From contig CAZYXZ010000111.1 of NCBI GenBank assembly GCA_964651395.1, forward strand, positions 1-6,377: a DNA stretch of 6,377 nucleotides, given 5' to 3'. The translations under genes and the position numbers were made by a program. A model generated the notes under the pieces. The model did not search any database and was not told the origin of the DNA. It saw only the letters and a list, made by a program, of their open reading frames with translations. The stretch is from CAZYXZ01 sp964651395. GTDB lineage: Bacteria > Actinomycetota > Actinomycetes > BP-191. Positions 1-4,751 of this stretch are shown in pieces; within the stretch, counting starts at the first letter, position 1, and each line of letters starts with the position of its first letter.

Positions 1-344
1 GAGTCGGTGTTGTTCTTGAACAGGTAGATCTGTCCGGCGATGCCCTCCTCGTGCAGGCGCTGCTCCGCGGAGGCCAGCAGCGACTCGAGGATGCGCTCCC
101 CCGCCTTGTCGTGGGCGACCAGGTCGAGCAGCGAGTCGCACTCCGGCGTGGCGTACTCCGGGTGGCTGCCCACGTCGAGGTAGAGCCGGGCGCCGTTCTC
201 CAGGAAGACGTTGGAGGAACGCCCCCAGGAGACCACCCGCCGGAACAGGTAGCGGGCTACCTCGTCCGGCGACAGGCGGCGCTGGCCGCGGAACGTGCAG
301 GTCACGCCGTACTCGTTCTCGATCCCGAAGATGCGGCGGTCCAT
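1..344 (-). CDS. pafA: Pup-protein ligase PafA, N-terminal 114 residues (runs off the window)
   Basis: PafA is the cytoplasmic ligase that uses ATP to join the C-terminal glutamate of Pup to lysines of target proteins. The visible part starts MDRRIFGIENEYGVTCTF. It shows the metal/nucleotide-binding E9-N-E11-YG motif, the GARLYLDVGSHPEY block with D57 (the catalytic aspartate position in the family), the HDKAGER segment and the KNNTDS loop at the cut edge. The family is usually about 450 residues long, so roughly a quarter is present. The ATG at 344-342 gives the N-terminus typical of PafA. No Shine-Dalgarno sequence is visible before it, but a TACGAT box lies six bases upstream, suggesting a leaderless mRNA. 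The gene is a paralogue of dop at the other end of the window. Here it is separated from prcA by two plus-strand genes, so it probably has its own promoter. Identification is near certain. Confidence 0.97.
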   Translation of the reverse strand, partial: MDRRIFGIENEYGVTCTFRGQRRLSPDEVARYLFRRVVSWGRSSNVFLENGARLYLDVGSHPEYATPECDSLLDLVAHDKAGERILESLLASAEQRLHEEGIAGQIYLFKNNTD

Positions 345-350
345 CGGTCG

Positions 351-356
351 ATCGTA
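351..356 (-). promoter_or_regulatory. Candidate -10 box for a leaderless pafA transcript
   Basis: Read on the minus strand this is TACGAT, matching the actinobacterial TANNNT -10 pattern. Its last base is followed by six bases and then the pafA ATG, so transcription would begin at or next to the start codon. This agrees with the lack of a ribosome binding site before pafA. I find no convincing -35 hexamer at the right distance. The assignment is inference from spacing and the hexamer only. Confidence 0.4.
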
Positions 357-436
357 GGCCGGGACTCCCCGCTTGGCGCCCGGACAGGGCCAGACGCCGT
401 ACATTGAGCGCGGAGGCGCGCCGGGCTACGGCCGCG

Positions 437-488
437 GCGGGGTTTGGGGTCCCCGCTTCGCGGAGGAGGCGCGGGTTGGGGTGCCCGC
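437..488. repeat. Two tandem G-rich hairpin repeats between pafA and the small gene
   Basis: Two imperfect copies (about 440-456 and 473-488) of a GGGTTTGGGGTCCCCGC-like unit lie about 33 bases apart. Each forms a stem with an 8-base loop: GCGGGG (437-442) with CCCCGC (451-456), and GCGGG (471-475) with CCCGC (484-488). The plus strand also carries four G-tracts (439-442, 446-449, 473-475, 478-481). They lie in the 174-base divergent gap, just upstream of the start at 519. They could be operator sites or leader RNA structure; the function is unknown. Confidence 0.5.
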
Positions 489-518
489 GCCGGGGATGTG
501 ACAGAGAGGCAAGGGCGG

Positions 519-740
519 ATGTTCGGACGGAAGAAGGCCAAGGCGGAGCCGGTAGGGGTCGCGGCACGCCCGGCCGGCCCGGCGATGCACCAGGGCGTCG
601 TCATCGAGCCCGAAGAGGGCGACAAGCTTCGCGTGAGCTCCGCCGCGGACATCGACCCCAACGTGAAGGCCCGTGGCCTGGACGGGATCCCGCGCGGCGA
701 CGCGGGCGGCTACGGCGGGGCCGGCACCTCGTCCGGCTGA
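519..740 (+). CDS. Small protein of unknown function, 73 residues
   Basis: I do not recognise this protein. It starts MFGRKKAKAEPVG, has a basic N-terminus (R4, K5, K6, K8), a central charged stretch (VVIEPEEGDKLRVSSAADIDPNVKARG, about residues 27-53, quoted here in part as family-neutral sequence) and a Gly/Ser-rich C-terminus ending GGAGTSSG. No signal peptide, membrane segment or known motif is visible, and much of it is probably disordered. Third codon positions are almost all G or C, which supports real coding. I chose ATG 519 because a purine-rich AGAGAGGCAAGGG stretch lies just upstream; an in-frame start at 444 would place the hairpin repeats inside the protein. It is divergent from pafA and 43 bases ahead of the RsbW-like gene on the same strand, so the two may be cotranscribed. 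Confidence 0.65.
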   Translation: MFGRKKAKAEPVGVAARPAGPAMHQGVVIEPEEGDKLRVSSAADIDPNVKARGLDGIPRGDAGGYGGAGTSSG

Positions 741-761
741 TCCGCACGGTTGACCACCCCG

Positions 762-773
762 CTGCCCGGGCAG
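762..773. promoter_or_regulatory. Perfect 12-base palindrome upstream of the RsbW-like gene
   Basis: CTGCCCGGGCAG is a perfect inverted repeat in the 43-base gap between the small gene and the ATP-binding protein gene. A -35-like TTGACC lies at 750-755, but no good -10 follows at 16-18 bases. The palindrome could be an operator or a small RNA hairpin. Short GC palindromes also arise by chance in DNA this rich in G and C. Confidence 0.3.
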
Positions 774-783
774 TCGTAGGGGC

Positions 784-1230
784 ATGGAGATCAGCCTCGG
801 CCTGGCCCTGCCCCGCGACGAGCTGACCGTGCCGGTCGCCCGGCGCATCGTCGACACCTCGCTGCGCGCGGTCGGGGTGGCCGAGGATTGCCTCACCGAC
901 GTGGCGCTCGTCCTGACCGAGGCGTGCACGAACGTGGTGAAGCACTCCGGGCCCGGTGACGAGTACCTCGTGCGGGTCACGCTCGACAACACGGCGTGCA
1001 GCATCGACGTCGCGGACGTGGGGCACGGCTTCGACTTCGCGAGCCTGAGCGAGGACGGGGCGGAGGGCGACGCCGAGCGCGGTCGCGGCGTCCAGCTCAT
1101 GCGCGCGCTGATGGACTGCGTGCAGTTCACGTCCAAGCCGGAGGCGGGCAGCATCGTCCACCTCGAGAAGCAGCTGGAGTACGCCGACGACTCGCTGATG
1201 GCGAAGGCGGTCGCCGCCAGCAGCGGCTAG
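784..1230 (+). CDS. RsbW-like ATP-binding protein (HATPase_c_2 family, possible anti-sigma factor kinase)
   Basis: This 148-residue protein has the GHKL ATPase fold signature found in RsbW/SpoIIAB-type regulators. The N box is LTEACTNVVKH, with E46 and N50 as the metal- and ATP-contacting residues. The G1 box is D78-V-G80-H-G82. The G2 box is RGRGVQLMRALMD around G100-R-G102. Such proteins bind a sigma factor or phosphorylate an anti-sigma antagonist on serine; many stand-alone actinobacterial members have no known partner. No sigma factor or STAS-domain gene is present here, so the partner is unknown. The residues after about 130 form a tail outside the core domain. The ATG at 784 gives the expected N-terminus, although only a weak G-rich stretch sits directly before it. 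The stop overlaps the prcA stop on the other strand (CTAG, 1227-1230). Confidence 0.88.
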   Translation: MEISLGLALPRDELTVPVARRIVDTSLRAVGVAEDCLTDVALVLTEACTNVVKHSGPGDEYLVRVTLDNTACSIDVADVGHGFDFASLSEDGAEGDAERGRGVQLMRALMDCVQFTSKPEAGSIVHLEKQLEYADDSLMAKAVAASSG

Positions 1231-1985
1231 GTCGCCTCGTCGTCCTTCGCGGCGGCCTTGCTCGCCTTGCTGGCCTTCGCGGGGGCCGCAGCGGCCGCGC
1301 CGTTCGTGGGCATCATGGGGCGGACCTGCGCGTCGGAGAGCCGCTTGAACTTGCGCCGCGGCCGGGTGCGGTCGAGGACGGCGACCTCGAGTGACTCGAC
1401 CGCGAAGTCGCGCTGGTCCTGGCCGCCCAGCGCGCGGACCGCGACGGCCATCGCGTCGGCCAGCGGCAGACCCTCCTGGTGGTGCTCCTTGAGGTAGGCG
1501 GACAGCTCCTCCGCCTGGCCGCCCATGGCGACGTAGCCGTGCTCGTCGGCGACCGAGCCGTCGTAGGTGAGCCGGTACATCTGGTCGTCCTCGGCGGTCT
1601 CCCCCACCTCGGCGACGACCAGCTCGACCTCGTAGGGCTTCGACTCCTGCGTGAAGATCGTGCCGAGGGTCTGCGCGTAGGCGTTGGCCAGCGCGCGGCC
1701 GGTGACGTCGGCGCGGTCGTAGGCGTAGCCGCGCAGGTCGGCCAGGCGTACGCCGGCCACCCGCAGGTTCTCGAACTCGTTGTACTTGCCGACCGCGGCG
1801 AACGCGATCCGGTCGTAGATCTCACTGACCTTGTGCAGGGCGCTGGACGGGTTCTCCGCCACGAAGAGGATCCCGTCGGCGTACGAGAGCGCGAGCACGC
1901 TGCGGCCGCGGGCGATGCCCTTGCGGGCGTAGTCCGCCTTGTCCTTCATGAACTGCTCGGGCGAGACGTAGAACGGCGTGCCCAC
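1227..1985 (-). CDS. prcA: Proteasome subunit alpha PrcA
   Basis: PrcA forms the outer heptameric rings of the cytoplasmic 20S proteasome. These rings gate substrate entry and receive the ARC/Mpa ATPase. The 252 residues match the family in length (Mycobacterium about 248). The N-terminal FYVSPEQ gate segment is followed by ARKGIARGRS, the FVAENPS block (41-47), FAAVGKYNEFENLR (62-75), the RGYAYDRADVTGR signature (85-97) and YAQTLGTIFTQESKPYEVEL (103-122). As expected for an alpha subunit, there is no propeptide and no catalytic N-terminal threonine. The C-terminal tail (about 228-252) is an Ala/Lys repeat ending KDDEAT and is probably disordered. The start is GTG at 1985-1983, three bases after the prcB stop, with GGGAGG inside the last prcB codons acting as its ribosome binding site; the two genes are likely translationally coupled. 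An internal ATG at residue 13 would delete the gate segment and is unlikely. Confidence 0.97.
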   Translation of the reverse strand: MGTPFYVSPEQFMKDKADYARKGIARGRSVLALSYADGILFVAENPSSALHKVSEIYDRIAFAAVGKYNEFENLRVAGVRLADLRGYAYDRADVTGRALANAYAQTLGTIFTQESKPYEVELVVAEVGETAEDDQMYRLTYDGSVADEHGYVAMGGQAEELSAYLKEHHQEGLPLADAMAVAVRALGGQDQRDFAVESLEVAVLDRTRPRRKFKRLSDAQVRPMMPTNGAAAAAPAKASKASKAAAKDDEAT

Positions 1986-1988
1986 TTC

Positions 1989-2804
1989 TCAGCCTCCCGG
2001 GTTGGCGCGTCGCTCGGTGAGGATCTCCTCGACGTACGTGGACACGGTGTCCTGCGGAACCCGGGAGAAGCCGTCGGCCGTGACCGCCACGACGACCGGG
2101 TAGATGTGGCGGATCAGGTCCGGCCCGCCGGTGCCGGCGTCTTCGTCGGCGGCGTCGTAGAGCGCCTCGACCGCCATGCGGATCGCCTCGGCCTGCGTGA
2201 GGCCCTCGCGGAAGCGCTTCTTCAGCGACCCGCGCGCGTGCAGCGAACCGGAGCCGACCGAGTGGTACGAGAGCTCCTCGTAGCGGCCGCCGGTGACGTC
2301 GTAGCTGAAGATGCGGCCGAGGTTGCCGTCGAGGTCGAAGCCGGCGAACAGCGGTACGACGGCCAGCCCTTGCATCGCCATCGGCAGGTTGCTGCGGATC
2401 AGGGTGGACAGGCGGTTGGCCTTGCCCTCGAGCGAGAGCGTCGACCCTTCGAGCTTCTCGTAGTGCTCGAGCTCGACCTGGAAGAGCCGGACCATCTCGA
2501 CTGCCGGGCCCGCCGCGCCGGCGATGCCGACGCAGGAGAACTCGTCGCCCTGGAAGACCTTCTCGATGTCGCGCTGCGCGATGGTCATGCCCATCGTCGC
2601 CCGCCGGTCGCCGGCCATGATGACGCCGCTCTCGCAGGTCACCGCGACGATCGTGGTCGCGTGCGGCACGCTGCCGACGGCGCCGGGCAGCGACCGGCCG
2701 CCGGGCAGCAGCTCAGGCGCGTGCACGCCCAGGAAGTCGGCGAACGAGCTGTTCCCCGGAGTCGTGAAACTCTCCGGCAGCCGCCCCGCGAACAACCCCG
2801 TCAC
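1989..2804 (-). CDS. prcB: Proteasome subunit beta PrcB, catalytic, with propeptide
   Basis: PrcB forms the inner, proteolytic rings of the 20S proteasome. It is made as a 271-residue precursor; cleavage before T50 (in VPHATTIVAV) exposes the catalytic threonine, leaving about 222 mature residues. The other active-site residues are present at the correct spacing: D66 in AGDRRAT (mature Asp17), K82 in RDIEKVF (mature Lys33) and the GSGS loop at 184-187. Further family blocks are LELEHYEK-like VELEHYEKLEG (110-120), QGLAVVPLFAGFD (145-157) and ALYDAADEDAGTGGPDL. The propeptide contains the conserved SSFADFL and APELLPG segments. The start is GTG at 2804-2802 with AGGGGAG five bases upstream. 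The residue before the cleavage site is Ala, where the Mycobacterium and Streptomyces sequences I recall have Gly. The gene follows pup by 42 bases and is in the same frame, but an in-frame TAA at 2831-2829 blocks any readthrough fusion. Confidence 0.97.
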   Translation of the reverse strand: MTGLFAGRLPESFTTPGNSSFADFLGVHAPELLPGGRSLPGAVGSVPHATTIVAVTCESGVIMAGDRRATMGMTIAQRDIEKVFQGDEFSCVGIAGAAGPAVEMVRLFQVELEHYEKLEGSTLSLEGKANRLSTLIRSNLPMAMQGLAVVPLFAGFDLDGNLGRIFSYDVTGGRYEELSYHSVGSGSLHARGSLKKRFREGLTQAEAIRMAVEALYDAADEDAGTGGPDLIRHIYPVVVAVTADGFSRVPQDTVSTYVEEILTERRANPGG

Positions 2805-2823
2805 GCGCTCTCCCCTGCCTAGT

Positions 2824-2851
2824 AGTAGTTAGTAAGACCGGCTTACCTACT
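2824..2851 (-). promoter_or_regulatory. Bulged stem-loop spanning the pup stop codon
   Basis: On the minus strand AGTAG-GTAAG (2851-2842) can pair with CTTAC (2836-2832) and, after a three-base TAA bulge, CTACT (2828-2824). This gives ten base pairs around a CCGGT loop. The pup stop TAG lies in the 5' arm and the prcB ribosome binding site follows the 3' arm closely. There is no T-run after it, so it is not a standard intrinsic terminator. It may protect an mRNA end or adjust translation of prcB relative to pup. Confidence 0.4.
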
Positions 2852-3065
2852 GCCCCCCTTTTTGTACGTAGCCCCTCACAAACTCCTCGGCGTTCTCCTC
2901 CAAGATGTCGTCGATTTCGTCGAGGAGGGCGTCGACGTCGTCGGTCAGCTTCTCGTGGCGCTCGCGCACCGCCTCGGCGGCGGTCGCGTCCTCCGCGACC
3001 TCCTCGACCTCGGCCGACTTCTTCGACGAGCGCTGCTGGCCGCCCGACGTGTCCTTGGTCGCCAT
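2847..3065 (-). CDS. pup: Prokaryotic ubiquitin-like protein Pup, Gln-ended form
   Basis: Pup is the small, largely disordered protein attached to lysines of proteins destined for the proteasome. The 72 residues start MATKDTSGGQQRSSKK. They contain the acidic, helix-forming segment about 34-64 (RERHEKLTDD, then LLDEIDDILEENAEEF), which binds the ARC/Mpa coiled coils, and end YVQKGGQ. The C-terminal Gln must be deamidated to Glu by Dop before PafA can use it, which matches the dop gene upstream. Mycobacterium tuberculosis Pup is 64 residues, so this one has a slightly longer N-terminal tail. The ATG at 3065-3063 has GGAGG eight bases upstream; the open frame continues further upstream but lacks the family pattern there. 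The last codons form a run of five A and six G. A promoter of its own probably lies in 3066-3188, because an opposing gene separates pup from dop. Confidence 0.98.
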   Translation of the reverse strand: MATKDTSGGQQRSSKKSAEVEEVAEDATAAEAVRERHEKLTDDVDALLDEIDDILEENAEEFVRGYVQKGGQ

Positions 3066-3188
3066 CTGCTGTGCCTCCGAAGCATGGGGAGCTGCCTTCG
3101 TGATCGAGCCTAGTTCATACGTGTGACGGGTGAGTCCTCGCGGGTAACAGTTCTCCACACGCCCGATTCGCGACGGAGGAGCTCCCGG
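3066..3188. promoter_or_regulatory. Divergent promoter region between pup and the DUF4235 gene
   Basis: The 123 bases between the two divergent starts must hold the pup promoter unless pup is read through from dop across an opposing gene. For the plus strand a candidate is GTGACG (3123-3128), 16 bases, then TAACAG (3145-3150). For pup, candidate -10 boxes on the minus strand are TAGGCT (3112-3107) or TATGAA (3119-3114), neither with a convincing -35. Clear ribosome binding sites flank the region on both sides. The hexamers are weak matches and the exact start points are not determined. Confidence 0.4.
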
Positions 3189-3470
3189 ATGATGCGCAGG
3201 CTCGGCTGGAGAATCGTGGGCGCCGGCGCGGGCGTCGCCGCCGCGGCGCTCACCCGCAAGGCCCTCACCGCCGCCTGGCGCGGCACGAAGCACGCCGACC
3301 CGCCGGCCAACCCCGCCAACCCGTCGACGTCGTGGGGCGAGGCGATCGGCTGGGCCACCGCGACCGGCGTGGCACTGGGTGTCGCGCGGCTGGTCGCGCA
3401 GCGCGGCGCGGCGGCCGGCTGGGAGAAGGCCACCGGCGAGCTGCCGCCGGGTCTGGAGAAGGTCGCCTAG
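3189..3470 (+). CDS. DUF4235 small membrane protein
   Basis: This 93-residue protein resembles the actinobacterial DUF4235 family, whose function is unknown. It shows the family layout: RLGWRIVGAGAG and an Ala-rich first hydrophobic helix (about 5-22), a short basic loop with TRKALTAAWRG, a Pro/Asn-rich link (PPANPANPS), the SWGEAIGWA motif beginning a second hydrophobic helix (about 48-70), ARLVAQRGAAAGW and a conserved TGELPPGL end. It is probably an integral membrane protein with two helices. I chose ATG 3189 because GGAGGAG (3175-3181) lies seven bases upstream; a second ATG follows immediately. The in-frame GTG at 3123 would add a 22-residue tail not typical of the family and would overlap the promoter region. 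Its stop shares CTAG (3467-3470) with the convergent oxidase-like gene. Confidence 0.85.
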   Translation: MMRRLGWRIVGAGAGVAAAALTRKALTAAWRGTKHADPPANPANPSTSWGEAIGWATATGVALGVARLVAQRGAAAGWEKATGELPPGLEKVA

Positions 3471-4717
3471 CCCGCCAGCGGGTGTAGCCCGTCGCGCACG
3501 ATCACCTTGCGGCGGTCCCACGGCCCCTGGCCGCGCCCCCGCTCGAGCACCGTGATGTCGGTGCCCGCGACGCGGAAGTACGTGTACGCCGTGTTGTCGT
3601 TCTCGTTGGACTCCTGGATGACCCCGAGCGCGTCGGCCGTGGAGCGGATGACGTAGTGCCCGTCGCCGCCGGGCCAGTTCACGTAGTTGCCGTCCTGCTC
3701 CCAGCTGTAGAGGTCCACCCATCCCGCCGACAGCCCCATCGACGTACCCGTGGGGTCGTTGTGGCCGCTGCCGGCCGCCTGCGCGACGCACCCCGAGTTG
3801 GCGCTGTTCTGCGGCTCGTTCCGGCCGCTGAACCAGTCCGCGATCATCACGTCACCGGTGCAGAAGCCCTGCTTGGGCCCGTTGCTCACCGCGGTGAACG
3901 TGCCGTGCTTGGCGTCCGAGACGCGCAGCAGCTCCAACGTGCCGAAGCCCGTGTGGTGATAGTGCATGTGCGTCTTGTGGTACAGGAACTCGCCCGCCGC
4001 GCGCTCGGTCGTCCGGCCGTCGGACCAGTGGACGACCTGCTTCGCCTGCCCCGGCGTGACGAAGCCCGCGCCCTCGCCGGGGAACACCAGCTCCATCGGT
4101 CCGGCGCCGACGTTGGACGGGCCCAGCGAGAAGCGCAGGCAGCTGGTCGACTGCTGCTCGAGGGTGTCGTCCGGGGTGCACGAGCTGGGGCTGCCGGAGC
4201 CGACGCTGACGAACCCGCCGAGGCTGCCCAGGGTCGAGTTGAACGTGAGCTCGTACGGCGGGACCAGCTGCAGGTTGGGCAGCAACGCCACGGCCCGGGA
4301 CGACGCGGCCTTGAGCGCACCGTCGAGGATCGCGCGCAGCCGGAACTCCTCGTAGTCCGCCGGCACCTGCGCCTTCACGACCCAGGTGCCGGCACGTGGC
4401 TTGTCGATGCGCACCTCGGCGCTGTTCCATCCGCCGCCGGAGGCGACCTGCTTGCCGTCCGGGTCGAGCACCTGGAGGTTGAAGAAGACCCGGAAGTCGG
4501 GGTGGTCGAAGCCGATGCGCAGCTGCCGGCCGCCGCCGGCGACGCGGATGGGATACGTGTGCACGCCGTTCGCGTCGCCGGGCCGGGCGGTGCCCGCCCA
4601 GAACGCCGGACGGCCGAGGCCGACCGACGCGAGCGCGGGATCCGGTGCCGCGCGGACGACACCGGAGAGGCCGGGCAGCGCGACGGCGACGGCGACGAGG
4701 AAGAAGCGGGAACGCAC
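3467..4717 (-). CDS. Secreted lysyl-oxidase-like copper protein
   Basis: Lysyl oxidases convert the side-chain amine of protein lysine to an aldehyde, using copper and a lysyl tyrosylquinone cofactor. This 416-residue protein has a signal peptide (basic MRSR, hydrophobic core 5-20, likely cut near VRAA, residues 21-24). A beta-sandwich-like region resembling PPC domains follows (about 30-135), then the oxidase-like domain (about 147-385). The copper motif H250-M-H252-Y-H254 matches the HxHxH ligands of animal enzymes. K282 in PKQGFC and Y337 in GWVDLY align by eye with the cofactor-forming Lys and Tyr of human LOX (HKASFC and CWDTY contexts). The downstream stretch GHYVIRSTAD, then ESNENDNTAYTYFRV, follows the human pattern GNYILKVSVN and ESDYTNNV. 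The GTG start has GGGGG five bases upstream and lies 34 bases after dop, so the genes are likely cotranscribed. Activity and substrate are unproven, and the protein should act outside the cytoplasm. Confidence 0.85.
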   Translation of the reverse strand: MRSRFFLVAVAVALPGLSGVVRAAPDPALASVGLGRPAFWAGTARPGDANGVHTYPIRVAGGGRQLRIGFDHPDFRVFFNLQVLDPDGKQVASGGGWNSAEVRIDKPRAGTWVVKAQVPADYEEFRLRAILDGALKAASSRAVALLPNLQLVPPYELTFNSTLGSLGGFVSVGSGSPSSCTPDDTLEQQSTSCLRFSLGPSNVGAGPMELVFPGEGAGFVTPGQAKQVVHWSDGRTTERAAGEFLYHKTHMHYHHTGFGTLELLRVSDAKHGTFTAVSNGPKQGFCTGDVMIADWFSGRNEPQNSANSGCVAQAAGSGHNDPTGTSMGLSAGWVDLYSWEQDGNYVNWPGGDGHYVIRSTADALGVIQESNENDNTAYTYFRVAGTDITVLERGRGQGPWDRRKVIVRDGLHPLAG

Positions 4718-4751
4718 GACGACCCCCAGGGGAGGCGCTGAGTCTGGGCGC

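Noticed and set aside
426..1161. Minus-strand open frames opposite the small gene and the RsbW-like gene
   Set aside because: The plus-strand protein has intact N, G1 and G2 boxes, so the minus frames are shadows. They also contain no known motif.
1479..2822. Long plus-strand open frame of 447 codons opposite prcA and prcB
   Set aside because: It is antisense to two unmistakable proteasome genes. Its Arg/Gly/Val/Asp-rich translation is the usual shadow of GC-rich coding DNA.
2831..2849. Possible pup-prcB readthrough fusion, since both genes are in the same frame
   Set aside because: An in-frame TAA at 2831-2829 follows the pup TAG, so readthrough would stop before prcB.
3123..3188. Upstream GTG start for the DUF4235 gene
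   Set aside because: No ribosome binding site precedes it, the extra residues do not fit the family, and a strong GGAGGAG precedes the ATG at 3189.
3471..3482. CCCG-CCAG-CGGG hairpin just after the DUF4235 stop as a terminator
   Set aside because: The stem has only four base pairs, has no T-run, and lies in the coding end of the LOX-like gene.
3066..3791. N-terminal extension of pup upstream of 3065
   Set aside because: The frame is open only because stops are rare in GC-rich DNA. It crosses the DUF4235 gene on the other strand, and Pup length and N-terminus fit the start at 3065.
3656..4741. Plus-strand open frame of 361 codons opposite the LOX-like gene
   Set aside because: The minus-strand frame has a signal peptide and recognisable domain motifs; the plus frame is low-complexity and resembles no family.
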